Positions 16,304-24,446 of a stretch of 55,145 bases of DNA are shown here, in pieces; within the stretch, counting starts at the first letter, position 1; the number at the start of each line of letters is the position of its first letter. Below the pieces are notes generated by a model. The model was not told where the DNA came from. It did no database searches and saw nothing but the letters and a program-made list of their open reading frames with translations. Location of the stretch: NCBI RefSeq assembly GCF_016786325.1, contig NZ_JADWYU010000248.1:1-55145 (forward strand). Direction: 5' to 3'. The translations under genes were made by a program, and so were the position numbers. This DNA is from Frankia nepalensis (GTDB lineage Bacteria > Actinomycetota > Actinomycetes > Frankiales > Frankiaceae).

Positions 16304-18163
16304 GTGATCGTTGACCGGGAGCGGGTGGAGAAGGCCCTGCCCGGCTACCACGTCGCCGAGCGGTTGGGGTCCGGAGCGTACGGGCTCGTGCTGGCCGGCG
16401 AGCATCTGCGGATGGGCCGTCCTGTCGCGATCAAGGTGATGGACGCCGAAGGCGCGGAAGATTCGACGGACAGCTTTGGCGCCGAGGCGCGGGTGCTGGC
16501 GACGTTGGACCACCCCCATGTGCTGCGCGCGCACGACTACGTCGAGGCCGAGGGCCTGTGCCTCGTGGTGATGGAACTGCTGGCGGGCGGCACGCTGACC
16601 GACCGGCAGGAGGGCATCGGGCCGGAGCAGGCGTGCGCGGTGGGGCTGGCCGTGGCGGATGCGTTGGCGCACGCGCACGGTCGCGGGGTGCTGCACCGCG
16701 ACATCAAGCCCAGCAACATCCTGTTCGCCGCCGACGGCACGCCCAAGGTCAGCGACTTTGGACTCGCGAAGCTGCTCGAGGGGTCGGCGGCCACCGCCAG
16801 CCGGATGGTGGGCACCCCGCTGTACATGGCGCCGGAACAGATCCAGGGCGGCCGGCTGGGGCCGGGAACCGACCTGTACGGGCTGGGGATGGTGCTCTAC
16901 CGGCTGCTGGCCGGCCGGCCGCCGTTCGATCCGACACTGCCGGCGCCGGCGTTGTGGTACCAGCATTCGACCGAACCACCGCCGCCCATGACCGGTGTGG
17001 ACCCCCGGCTCGCCGCCGTGGTTCTCCGCGCGTTGGCGAAATCCCCCGACGACCGGCACCCGGATGCCACCGCGTTCGCGCTCGACCTCGCGCACGCCGC
17101 CGCCCAGGCCCTCGGCCCCGGCTGGACCGCCCGTGCCGGGCTGCCGCTGCATCTCGACGACGCCGTCCGCCGTGCCGCCGACGATCCCCGGGACGGACCG
17201 GCGAGCGAGCCGAGCACCCCGGCTTCCCCCGAGACATCCCAGCCCGTCGCCGCGCAGGCAACCGAGCCCGCGTCGCCGGTCCCGCCGCGACGGTCCCCGG
17301 CACCCGTGCCTCCGGCGCCTCCGGCGGCCAATGCGACCGAGCCGGTCGTCGGACCGTCGTCGTCGTCAATGCTCCTGCCGCTGTCGACGGAAGCGGACCT
17401 AAAAGCGGGCATCGCCAAAGGCGGCCGGCGGCGCGGAGCGCGGCTGGCCGCGGTCTGCGCGGTCGTGGTGGCCGTCCTCGCGATACCGGTGGGGCTGTTC
17501 GGCTCCGGCTTCCTGTCCGGAGGTGATCAGTCGGCGGCGAAGGGCGGAGCCGGTCTCGTCGGCGGCGCGAGTCCCGAGGCCGCTCGGGCGACGCCCATCT
17601 CGGAAACGGCGGACCGGTCCGGCACCCCCACCGCGCTCGGCACATCGACCGCCGCGGCTTCGAGCAGCGCTCAGCCACAGACCGCTGCCCCCTCGGTCGT
17701 CACGTCCGGGGCCGCGTCGACCAGGCCGAGCTCGCCATCCAGCCCGGGCCAGGCAGGATCCACGGGCCAGGCGGGACCCACCGGGCAGGCGGGACCCGCA
17801 AGCCAGGCAGGGCCCGCGGGCCCGGAAAACGACCCGGAATATCAGCCGGGCTCGGAGGTCGGCGTTCCCGGCTGCGCCGGCTGGTTGGACTACGCCGGCC
17901 TTCTCTACGGAGCGCTCTCCGCCGGAGCCGCCTCCTGCGCCGCCGACATCACCACCACCGACGAGGCCCACGGAGCCGAGCCCTCGACCGTCCGCCTCAC
18001 GGCGGCGAACCATACCGGCGCGGACTCCAAGCCGGAGTACATGCTCGCCTTCGGCTACTACAAGTACTCCGTGCGGATCTGCGTCTGGAATCAGAACGAC
18101 CCCGCCGGCAGGCGATGCTCCGCGGTGTACGTCGACACCCAGGGAAAAATCTCCCGGAGATGA
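16304..18163 (+). CDS. Membrane-anchored Ser/Thr protein kinase (PknB-like), single transmembrane segment
   Basis: A 619-residue Hanks-type kinase. Catalytic domain about residues 12-270: G-loop LGSGAYGLVLAG, AIKVMD lysine, HRDIKPSN with catalytic Asp133, DFGLAKL and the activation end GTPLYMAPEQI. A Pro/Ala/Ser-rich linker leads to one transmembrane helix (about 381-403). Outside the membrane there is a low-complexity Ser/Thr/Pro/Gly stalk with GQAGPTGQAGP-type repeats. A C-terminal globular domain of about 100 residues follows, with four cysteines (GCAGW, SCAAD, ICVWN, RCSAV) that could form disulfides. No PASTA repeats. Starts with GTG. The extracellular domain is not one I recognise; it presumably senses an external signal. 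Confidence 0.9.
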   Translation: MIVDRERVEKALPGYHVAERLGSGAYGLVLAGEHLRMGRPVAIKVMDAEGAEDSTDSFGAEARVLATLDHPHVLRAHDYVEAEGLCLVVMELLAGGTLTDRQEGIGPEQACAVGLAVADALAHAHGRGVLHRDIKPSNILFAADGTPKVSDFGLAKLLEGSAATASRMVGTPLYMAPEQIQGGRLGPGTDLYGLGMVLYRLLAGRPPFDPTLPAPALWYQHSTEPPPPMTGVDPRLAAVVLRALAKSPDDRHPDATAFALDLAHAAAQALGPGWTARAGLPLHLDDAVRRAADDPRDGPASEPSTPASPETSQPVAAQATEPASPVPPRRSPAPVPPAPPAANATEPVVGPSSSSMLLPLSTEADLKAGIAKGGRRRGARLAAVCAVVVAVLAIPVGLFGSGFLSGGDQSAAKGGAGLVGGASPEAARATPISETADRSGTPTALGTSTAAASSSAQPQTAAPSVVTSGAASTRPSSPSSPGQAGSTGQAGPTGQAGPASQAGPAGPENDPEYQPGSEVGVPGCAGWLDYAGLLYGALSAGAASCAADITTTDEAHGAEPSTVRLTAANHTGADSKPEYMLAFGYYKYSVRICVWNQNDPAGRRCSAVYVDTQGKISRR

Positions 18164-18219
18164 CCCGGCTGTTCGCCGGCGAGCACGGGTAGCCGCGCGC
18201 TCGCGGGGTGTGCCGTCGA

Positions 18220-18852
18220 TCAGTCGGGCGGGTCCTGGCCGCCGGTCGGGACCGGCCAGTCGCCGCCCAGGAACATGAGCAGCACGCCGACGAGGTCGGT
18301 CATCCCGTCGACGTCGACGTCGGCGCCCACCAGCGCCATGACCCCGAGGCCGAAGAACGCCGACGCGGCGACCTGGGCGACGAGGTCGAGGGGCAGGAGC
18401 CCGGCCATCGGAGAGTCGGCCAGCAGCAGCTCGACGACCTCGCGGGTGAAGGCGAACGCCTGGTCCGTCCCTTCCCGGACCCGGGCCGCCAGCAGCGGGG
18501 AGTCGATCGCGCCCACCACCAGCTCGAGCAGGGCGCGGGACTCGGGATGGGCGAACTCGTCGCGGACCGCCTGGGCGAACGCCGTGGGAAGCCCGGATCT
18601 CGGCACGTCGACCGCGGCCCGCAGGCGGGCGATGCGCCGGTCCAGGCAGGTGGCGAACACCTCGGTGAGCAGGTCGTCCATCGACCCGAAGTGGTAGAAC
18701 ACCCCGCCGGGCGCCACCCCCGCGCGCTGGGCCACGGCTCGCGCGCTGGTGCCGGAGAACCCCAGCTCCGCCAGCGAGCCGACGGTCGCGTCGAGGATCG
18801 CTCCGCGAGTCTCTCCCCGGCTGTCGCCTCGCTTGGGCCCAGAACGCGCCAT
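18220..18852 (-). CDS. TetR/AcrR family transcriptional regulator
   Basis: A 210-residue repressor. The helix-turn-helix occupies about residues 14-60, with FSGTSARAVAQRAGVAPGG and VFYHFGSMDDLL. The C-terminal helical region (FAQAVRDEFAHPESRALLEL, VGAIDSPLLAARVREG) resembles the BetI-type ligand domain. It is divergent from the BchE-like radical-SAM gene. A perfect 22-bp palindrome lies 29 bases from its own start and 45 bases from the other, so it almost certainly controls both. Confidence 0.9.
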   Translation of the reverse strand: MARSGPKRGDSRGETRGAILDATVGSLAELGFSGTSARAVAQRAGVAPGGVFYHFGSMDDLLTEVFATCLDRRIARLRAAVDVPRSGLPTAFAQAVRDEFAHPESRALLELVVGAIDSPLLAARVREGTDQAFAFTREVVELLLADSPMAGLLPLDLVAQVAASAFFGLGVMALVGADVDVDGMTDLVGVLLMFLGGDWPVPTGGQDPPD

Positions 18853-18880
18853 CGCCCCAGTCTATTGGTCCTGACCAGTC

Positions 18881-18902
18881 GGTTTGACCAACTGGTCAAA
18901 CC
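18881..18902. promoter_or_regulatory. Perfect palindromic operator between TetR and BchE-like genes
   Basis: Arms GGTTTGACCA and TGGTCAAACC are exact reverse complements around the dinucleotide AC. It sits between two divergent starts (18852 minus, 18948 plus), as expected for an autoregulatory TetR operator. It overlaps the -35 element of the plus-strand promoter, so binding should block transcription. Confidence 0.8.
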
Positions 18903-18912
18903 TACCTACGAT
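18884..18912 (+). promoter_or_regulatory. Promoter of the BchE-like gene
   Basis: TTGACC (18884-18889), a 17-base spacer and TACGAT (18907-18912) match the housekeeping sigma consensus at both boxes. The -10 box ends 35 bases before the ATG at 18948. The -35 box lies inside the palindromic operator. Confidence 0.65.
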
Positions 18913-18947
18913 CTCCGCGATCCCCCAGGGCTCTCGGAGGTCTGCTC

Positions 18948-20423
18948 ATGCGGACGATGCTGATCAATCCGCCCTATCAGACGATCACGAACAGATGGGG
19001 AGTAGGGCACCAGGTTCCGCTCGGCCTGCTCCTGGTCGGCGGCGGCCTGGTGGACCACGGCCACGAGGTGTCGCTCCTCGACGCGGAGGCGATGCGGCTG
19101 AGCTGCGCGCAGGTGGCGGCGGAAGTGCGCCGCCGAAAGCCGGACGTGGTGATGACCGGCCATGCCGGGAGCACCCCGGCGCACCCGGTGTGCATGGAGA
19201 TGTTCGAGGCAATCAGGCAGGTATCGCCGGGAGTGACCTGCGTCTACGGCGGCGTCTTTCCCACCTACCACGACGAGCAGGTGTTACGACGCCACCGTGC
19301 CGTGGACGTCGTGGTGCGGGGTGAAGGCGAGGCGACGGCCGTCGCGCTACTCAACGCTCTCCAGGATGATTCCCGGGACGGCCACGACGCCCTGGCCGGC
19401 GTCGAAGGCCTCACCTACCGGTCGGTCGACGGGATCGTCCGCACACCCGACCGGTCCGCGATCCCCGACCTCGACGAATACCGCGCCGCCTGGGAGCTGA
19501 TCGACGACTGGGACAGGTACGAGTGCTTCGGCCGCGGGCGCGCGGCCATCGTTCAGTTCTCCCGCGGCTGCCCGCACCGGTGCACCTACTGCGGCCAACA
19601 CGGGTTCTGGAAACGCTGGCGCCACCGTGACCCCTCGGCCCTGGTGGACGAGATCGCCTGGTTGCACGACGAGCACGGCATTCGCTTCGTCACGTTCGCG
19701 GACGAGAACCCCACCACGCTCGGCGACGTGTGGACGTCGTTCCTCGACGCGATGGCGCGGCGCGACGTCGACGTGACCTTCTTCGCGACGATCCGCGCCA
19801 CCGACGTCGTACGCGCGGCAGACCGGCTCGACCTGTGGCACAAGGCCGGGCTGCGCTACGTGCTCCTGGGCATCGACACCACCGATCCCGCCGTCCTTGC
19901 GCAGGTACGCAAGCGCTCGTCCACCCGCGACGACTTCGAGGCCTGCCGGCTGCTGCGAGAACACGGCATCCACAGCATCATCGGCCACGTCGTCGGCCTG
20001 GGCGACGAGAAACGCGCGGATCTCCGCCGCGCACGACAGGCGCTCGCGAGATATGACGGCGACTACCTCAACGCCATGTACGCCACGCCGCACAGCTGGA
20101 CGTCCTTCGCGCGGGAACAGGAGCAGCGAAGGGTCGTGCAGGAAGACCAGCGACGCTGGGACTATCGCCATCAGGTGCTCGAACAGCGGCACCTGCGACC
20201 CTGGCACCTGTTCGCGGCGGTGAAATGGCTGGAACTGAGCTTCCATCTGCGTCCCCGCCGGCTACGTCGCCTGTTCCTCGTACGCGACCCCACCGAACGC
20301 AAGGAGGCCTGGTGGACCGCGCGCCACACCGGCCTGGTGTGGCTGGCCGAGATCCTCGATTTCGTGCGCAACGTGCGGTTCTCCCACCAGCCGCGGCCAC
20401 TGAGCCAATGGCCGGAGCGATGA
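18948..20423 (+). CDS. Cobalamin-binding radical SAM protein, BchE-like
   Basis: A 491-residue protein. The N-terminal 150 residues form a B12-binding-like Rossmann domain (MLINPPY, VPLGLLLVGGGLVDHGHEV, DVVVRGEGEATAVALL). The radical SAM cluster motif is C208-PHR-C212-TY-C215. The C-terminus reads ATPHSWTSFAREQEQR, then VVQEDQRRWDYRHQVLEQ and LRPWHLFAAVKWLELSF. This pattern is characteristic of BchE, the oxygen-independent Mg-protoporphyrin monomethyl ester cyclase. No other bacteriochlorophyll gene is present and the organism does not look phototrophic, so a different substrate is likely. It is expected to act in the cytosol, with SAM and base-off cobalamin. It stands alone behind a TetR-type operator, so expression is ligand-inducible. 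Confidence 0.85.
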   Translation: MRTMLINPPYQTITNRWGVGHQVPLGLLLVGGGLVDHGHEVSLLDAEAMRLSCAQVAAEVRRRKPDVVMTGHAGSTPAHPVCMEMFEAIRQVSPGVTCVYGGVFPTYHDEQVLRRHRAVDVVVRGEGEATAVALLNALQDDSRDGHDALAGVEGLTYRSVDGIVRTPDRSAIPDLDEYRAAWELIDDWDRYECFGRGRAAIVQFSRGCPHRCTYCGQHGFWKRWRHRDPSALVDEIAWLHDEHGIRFVTFADENPTTLGDVWTSFLDAMARRDVDVTFFATIRATDVVRAADRLDLWHKAGLRYVLLGIDTTDPAVLAQVRKRSSTRDDFEACRLLREHGIHSIIGHVVGLGDEKRADLRRARQALARYDGDYLNAMYATPHSWTSFAREQEQRRVVQEDQRRWDYRHQVLEQRHLRPWHLFAAVKWLELSFHLRPRRLRRLFLVRDPTERKEAWWTARHTGLVWLAEILDFVRNVRFSHQPRPLSQWPER

Positions 20424-20505
20424 GAACCCTGGCCCCCGTCCACCGAGCCATCACAAGATGGTCTCCGTCTCGAACAGCCGGGAGGGATCCAGCCCCGCGA
20501 GCCGC

Positions 20506-21429
20506 TCAGGCCTCGTCGATACCGGCCCGCCGCGCCTCGGCGCGATACCGGCCCGGTGGCGTGGCTCGGGCCCGGCTGAACGCGCGGCTGAAGGCGTAGA
20601 CCGAGGTGTAGCCGACGGAGTGCGCGATCGTCTCCAGGCTGTCGTCGCCGTCGCGCAGGCGTCGCGCGGCGAGGTCGAGCCGCCAGCGGGTGAGATAGGC
20701 GCCCGGCGTGTCGCCGGTCACCGTCCGGAAACGCCGGGTGAGTGTCGCGCGGGACACCGCGATCTCGCGGGCGAGCGCCTCGGTGGTCCACGCCCGGGCC
20801 GGGTCGCGGTGCAGCGCGGCGACCGCGGCGCCGACCAGCGGGTCGCGCAACGCGCCGAACACCGAGGGGCGGGCGCCCGGCGGCTCGCCGGCGAGCCAGG
20901 CCCGCAGGAGCTGCACGAGCAGGATGTCGACGAGCCGGTCGAGGACGACGGACGTCGCGACCTGCTCCGCCTGGGCGAGCTCGTGGCCGAGCAGGCGGAC
21001 CGTCGCCTCCAGCCCCGGGCCGCCGGCCCGCCCGTCGATGTGCACCACCGCGGGCAGCAGCGCGAACGGCTGGCTCGACGCCACCGGGTCGTGCTCGTAG
21101 TGCGCGCACAGGACGTGCGTGCGGACCGGGCCGGCGCCGATGCGCACCGTCCCCGGCCCGGCCTGTTCGTACCCGTCGGGCCTGCCGGCCGCCGCGCGCG
21201 CCACCGCGGCCGGATCGCTGCCGAGCGCGTGCGCCGCGCCGCGGGGGAGGAGAAGCACGTCGCCGGGCAGAAGCTGGCGCGGCGGCTCGCCGAACCTGGC
21301 CAGCCACGCGGTACCGGCGGTGACGGCGTGGAACGCGGCCCCCGCGCTGGGAGCCGCCCACCAGCCCCAGTCGTCGCCGGCCTCGATCCGGGCGCCGAGG
21401 ACTCCGCGTACGCCGGAGACCGCGAGCAT
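20506..21429 (-). CDS. AraC family transcriptional regulator (cupin_6 N-terminal domain)
   Basis: A 307-residue activator-type regulator. The N-terminal half is a cupin sensor (WGWWAAPSAGAAFHAVTAG, LLPGDVLLLPRGAAHALGSD, TVRIGAGPVRTHVLCAHYEHD). The C-terminal AraC double helix-turn-helix spans about residues 205-300, with AWTTEALAREIAVSRATLTR and LETIAHSVGYTSVYAFSRAF. In-frame codons upstream of ATG 21429 read G-I-D-I-L-S-D, which matches the usual family N-terminus. The real start may therefore be a rare codon slightly upstream, since no ATG or GTG is available there. It is divergent from an SDR gene, which is its likely target. Confidence 0.88.
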   Translation of the reverse strand: MLAVSGVRGVLGARIEAGDDWGWWAAPSAGAAFHAVTAGTAWLARFGEPPRQLLPGDVLLLPRGAAHALGSDPAAVARAAAGRPDGYEQAGPGTVRIGAGPVRTHVLCAHYEHDPVASSQPFALLPAVVHIDGRAGGPGLEATVRLLGHELAQAEQVATSVVLDRLVDILLVQLLRAWLAGEPPGARPSVFGALRDPLVGAAVAALHRDPARAWTTEALAREIAVSRATLTRRFRTVTGDTPGAYLTRWRLDLAARRLRDGDDSLETIAHSVGYTSVYAFSRAFSRARATPPGRYRAEARRAGIDEA

Positions 21430-21475
21430 GTCGGAGAGGATGTCGATACCCGGCAGCGTACCTGAATGACGCAGA

Positions 21476-21489
21476 CAGATATGGATCTG
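21476..21489. promoter_or_regulatory. Short inverted repeat between AraC and SDR genes
   Basis: CAGAT and ATCTG arms flank ATGG in the roughly 100-base divergent promoter region. It could be part of a regulator site. The arms are short and AraC proteins often bind direct repeats, so this is weak. Confidence 0.25.
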
Positions 21490-21539
21490 GCGCTGTTACG
21501 CATCCACAGCCGCATTCGATGCCGCCTACCGTGAGCTTC

Positions 21540-22238
21540 ATGAACCTGACCGGCAGCACCGCACTGATCACCGGCGCCAACCGAGGGCTGGGGCGCCACT
21601 TCGCCCAGCAGCTCCTCGAACGCGGCGCGGCCAAGGTCTACGCCACCGCCAGGACACCCGAGACGATCGACCTGCCGGGAGTCCACGTCCTGCGCCTCGA
21701 CGTGACCGACCCGGCGTCCGTCGCCGCCGCCGCGTCCGTCGCCACCGATGTCACGCTCCTGGTCAACAACGCCGGCGTCTCGACCGCGACGAACCTCGTC
21801 ACCGGCGACCTCGCCCGCGTCCGCCAGGAACTCGACACCAACTTCTACGGCCCGCTCGCGATGATCCGCGCCTTCGCGCCCGTCCTGGCCGCGAACGGCG
21901 GCGGCGCCGTCCTCAACGTGCTGTCCCGGCTCTCGTGGCTGTCGTACGACGGCGCCAACGCCTACGCCGCCTCGAAGGCGGCGGCGTGGAGCCTGACCAA
22001 CGGGGCACGCCTCGAGCTCGCGCGGCAGGGAACCCAGGTCACCGGCGTCGTCCTCAGCTCGACGGACACCGACATGATGGCCGGCTGGGACATTCCCAAG
22101 AACGACCCGGCCGACGTCGTGCGCGCGGCGCTCGACGGCCTCGAAGCCGGCGCGCTCGAAGTCCTGGCGGACCAGGAGTCGATCGACGCCAAGGCGGCCC
22201 TCAGCGCCGACCCCGCCGAGGTGTACGCCCTGGCTTAG
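21540..22238 (+). CDS. SDR family oxidoreductase
   Basis: A short-chain dehydrogenase of about 232 residues with TGANRGLGRH, LVNNAG, a serine segment VLNVLSRLSWL and YAASKAAAW (Tyr-x-x-x-Lys). The C-terminal region (DVVRAALDGLEAGALEVLAD) is typical of small actinobacterial SDRs that act on aldehydes or ketones. ATG 21540 gives the normal family N-terminus (MNLTGSTALITGA); an in-frame ATG at 21519 would add seven residues. Neither has a strong ribosome site. It is divergent from the AraC gene and probably regulated by it. Confidence 0.88.
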   Translation: MNLTGSTALITGANRGLGRHFAQQLLERGAAKVYATARTPETIDLPGVHVLRLDVTDPASVAAAASVATDVTLLVNNAGVSTATNLVTGDLARVRQELDTNFYGPLAMIRAFAPVLAANGGGAVLNVLSRLSWLSYDGANAYAASKAAAWSLTNGARLELARQGTQVTGVVLSSTDTDMMAGWDIPKNDPADVVRAALDGLEAGALEVLADQESIDAKAALSADPAEVYALA

Positions 22239-22326
22239 CCGCTGGTGGCCCGCCGACGAGCCGCGTCAACCCATCTCGCCATCGCCGCCTCGCTGCCTCC
22301 GCCGAGGGGCGGGCCGGCTGGGGCGG

Positions 22327-23190
22327 CTACCCGTCGCCCAGGGCCGCGGCTACGGATTCGGACAGCGGGGTCGACGGGCGGCCGATGAGCGTGCGCAGGT
22401 CGTCGGTCACGGTCGCCAGCGCGCCTTCGGCGATGCGCAGGTCGGCGTCGACGAGCAGCTCGGCGAGGTAGCCGGGCAGGCCGGCGCCGGTGAGGATGGC
22501 GGTGTACTCGCTCGCGGACAGGTTCTGGTAGCCGATCGCGCGACCGGTCCGCGCCGACAGTTCGGCCGCGAGTTCCGGCAGGTTCCACGCGGTGTCCCCG
22601 GTGAGCTCGTAGACGCGGCCGGCGTGCCCGGGTGTGGTGAGCACGGCCGCCGCGGCGGTGGCGAAGTCGGCTCGGCTCGCCGAGGCGATCCGGCCCTGGC
22701 CGGCGCCACCGACCAGGGCGCCGAGCTGGACGGCGGTCGGCAGCGCCGCCGTGTGGTTCTCGGTGTACCAGCCGTTGCGGAGAATCACCGAGGGCAGGCC
22801 CGTGGTGGCGATCGCCTTCTCGGTCGCCCGGTGTATCTCGGCGAGCCGCAGCGGGCTCGTGTCCGCCTGGACGATCGAGGTGTACGCGAGCAGCCCGACC
22901 CCGGCCTCCGCGGCGGCGTCGACGACGGCGTGGTGCTGGGCGAGGCGCGCGTCGTCGGGGCCGACGGATGAGATGAACAGCAGCTTGTCGGCGCCGGCGA
23001 ACGCCCCTGGCAGGGTCCGAGGCTGCTCGTAGTCCGCGACGCGGATCTCGACGCCGCTCGTGGCGAGGTCCGCCGCGCGCGCACGGTCGCGGACGACGGC
23101 GGCGATCCCCGCCGCGGGCACGGCGCGGCTCAGCAGGTCCGCGATCACGAGCCGGCCGAGGTGGCCGGTGGCTCCGGTGACGACGATCAT
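22327..23190 (-). CDS. NmrA-like NAD(P)-binding protein (QOR2-type SDR)
   Basis: An atypical/extended SDR of 287 residues with the N-terminal motif VTGATGHLGRLV (TGATGxxG), LLFISSVGPDD, HHAVVDAAAEAGVGLLAYTS, and ILRNGWYTEN. These match the NmrA/HSCARG group and especially the E. coli QOR2-type NADPH:quinone oxidoreductases. The Tyr-x-x-x-Lys triad is not used in this group. It is divergent from an HxlR regulator with an exact inverted repeat in between, the classic arrangement for redox- or quinone-responsive HxlR regulation. Confidence 0.88.
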   Translation of the reverse strand: MIVVTGATGHLGRLVIADLLSRAVPAAGIAAVVRDRARAADLATSGVEIRVADYEQPRTLPGAFAGADKLLFISSVGPDDARLAQHHAVVDAAAEAGVGLLAYTSIVQADTSPLRLAEIHRATEKAIATTGLPSVILRNGWYTENHTAALPTAVQLGALVGGAGQGRIASASRADFATAAAAVLTTPGHAGRVYELTGDTAWNLPELAAELSARTGRAIGYQNLSASEYTAILTGAGLPGYLAELLVDADLRIAEGALATVTDDLRTLIGRPSTPLSESVAAALGDG

Positions 23191-23307
23191 CGTGACTCCT
23201 CTCGATGGCTCGCCCAGGGCCGCCGTGGATCACGGCACGGGACGTGGCGACCACGGCGCGTTCGAGGACGCCGGGGCGAGCAGGTCAGAAGCGGATGCCG
23301 GCCAGGT

Positions 23308-23332
23308 TTGCACTTTCAAATCGAAAGTGCAA
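23308..23332. promoter_or_regulatory. Inverted-repeat operator between QOR2-like and HxlR genes
   Basis: Exact 10-bp arms TTGCACTTTC and GAAAGTGCAA around the 5-base spacer AAATC. It is 51 bases before the HxlR start and 118 bases from the divergent NmrA-like gene. Size and symmetry fit a dimeric winged-helix regulator. Confidence 0.75.
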
Positions 23333-23382
23333 CCCATTGAACAGTGCTTCCCTGGGGGAGGGATGGATGGTAGGGTCGATCG

Positions 23383-23847
23383 ATGGCCAATTCGACGGCG
23401 CCCGAGGCCGAGGCCGGGACCGGCGCGGCGCGCGACGAGGACAGCGCGTTCGACGCGCTGGCGTTTGACGTGTTCGCGCAGGGCTGCCCCTCGCGGTCGA
23501 TCCTCGAGCACGTCACCGGCCGGTGGGGCGCGCTCGTACTCGGTGGGCTGGCCGAGGGCCCGATGCGGTTCAACGGACTGCGTCGGCGGGTCAGCGGGGT
23601 GAGCGAGAAGATGCTGGCTCAGGCGCTGCACGCCCTGGAACGCGACGGATTCGTCAGCCGCGACGTGCAGTCGACCATCCCCCCGCGCGTCGAGTACGCG
23701 CTCACCGACCTCGGCCGCGAGACCGCCGCCGTGCTGCGCACGCTCGTCAACCTCATCGAGTCCAGGGCTGTCGAGGTGCTCGCCGCGCAGGAACGCTACG
23801 ACGCGGCGCGCGGCGCGGCGGCGCGCCCCGAGCCTGGACCCGGATGA
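23383..23847 (+). CDS. HxlR family winged-helix transcriptional regulator
   Basis: A 154-residue regulator. The HxlR core runs from about residue 33: the conserved GCPSRSILEHVTGRWG with Cys35, FNGLRRRVSGVSEKMLAQAL (recognition helix region) and the wing-like RVEYALTDLGRE. In HxlR proteins such as HypR, YodB and QorR the N-terminal cysteine senses quinones, aldehydes or disulfide stress. That fits the divergent quinone-reductase-like partner. It carries an extra acidic N-terminal tail of about 30 residues. AGGG lies 8 bases before the ATG. Confidence 0.9.
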   Translation: MANSTAPEAEAGTGAARDEDSAFDALAFDVFAQGCPSRSILEHVTGRWGALVLGGLAEGPMRFNGLRRRVSGVSEKMLAQALHALERDGFVSRDVQSTIPPRVEYALTDLGRETAAVLRTLVNLIESRAVEVLAAQERYDAARGAAARPEPGPG

Positions 23848-24040
23848 GCGCCCGCGTGCTCCTCGGTACCTGATCGGCACGGGGTCGGGAGTTACCGCGG
23901 GCGTTCGCCAGCAGGTTCACCTGTCGCCGTTCCGAGCCTTCTCCCGGCGTGCTCGGTCAGATGATCTAGGCCCGTGGCCGCTTCGATCAGAGGGAAACCT
24001 CGCGACCGGTGACGGGGGCGGCCCCGACAGGCGCCTGGTC

Positions 24041-24137
24041 ATGACCCGTGGGGTGTTCGACCCTGATCCCAGGCGCCATGGTGCCGAGAACGTCCTTGTC
24101 CGGCACCACAGCTCATGGCCCGATTCCAGGACCGGAC
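24041..24137. repeat. Intergenic hairpin repeat, copy 1
   Basis: Begins ATGACCCGTGGGGTG and ends with CATGGCCCGATTCCAGGACC plus flank. Inside is a stem with arms TGGTGCCG and CGGCACCA around 14 bases. It aligns along its whole length with copy 2 at 24238-24335. It could be a member of a dispersed intergenic repeat family. Confidence 0.65.
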
Positions 24138-24237
24138 AGGAGGAGGGGCATCCCGGGCGAACGGCCGGCGCTACGCCCCCGAGTCCACCGAACCAGCAGG
24201 CAGTACGGCGTTGCCCCACCCCTGGTCGCGGCGAGGC

Positions 24238-24335
24238 ATGACCTGTGGGGTGTCCCATCCGTGATCCCAGCGGCTGTGGTGCCGAATGCCGTCTCGTCTG
24301 GCACCACAGCACATGGCCCGATCCCAGGACCGGCC
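24238..24335. repeat. Intergenic hairpin repeat, copy 2
   Basis: Begins ATGACCTGTGGGGTG and ends with CATGGCCCGATCCCAGGACC plus flank. The stem has arms CTGTGGTGCC and GGCACCACAG, so it is longer than that of copy 1 outward, but its inner pair is lost. The loop sequences differ from copy 1 while the stem is kept, which suggests selection on pairing. Confidence 0.65.
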
Positions 24336-24446
24336 AGCCACCAGCGATGTCCCATCGCCCCATGTGACCGGCCAGCGCCGGACCTCGGAACTACGGTTCG
24401 ACGGTTCGACTGACCCGCGAGTCTGACTGACCCGCGAGCGGCGCGA

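Larger units (their letters stand above)
23848..24446. other. Intergenic region with duplicated hairpin elements
   Basis: About 600 bases between the HxlR gene and the end of the minus-strand nitronate monooxygenase-like gene. It contains two imperfect direct repeats of about 97 bases (24041-24137 and 24238-24335), each with a stem. The minus-strand frame that crosses both repeats has no protein features. Confidence 0.5.

Noticed and set aside
23917-24363. A 148-codon minus-strand frame across the duplicated element
   Set aside because: Its only structure is the translated DNA repeat; composition is atypical, there is no ribosome site, and stem conservation argues for a nucleic-acid element.
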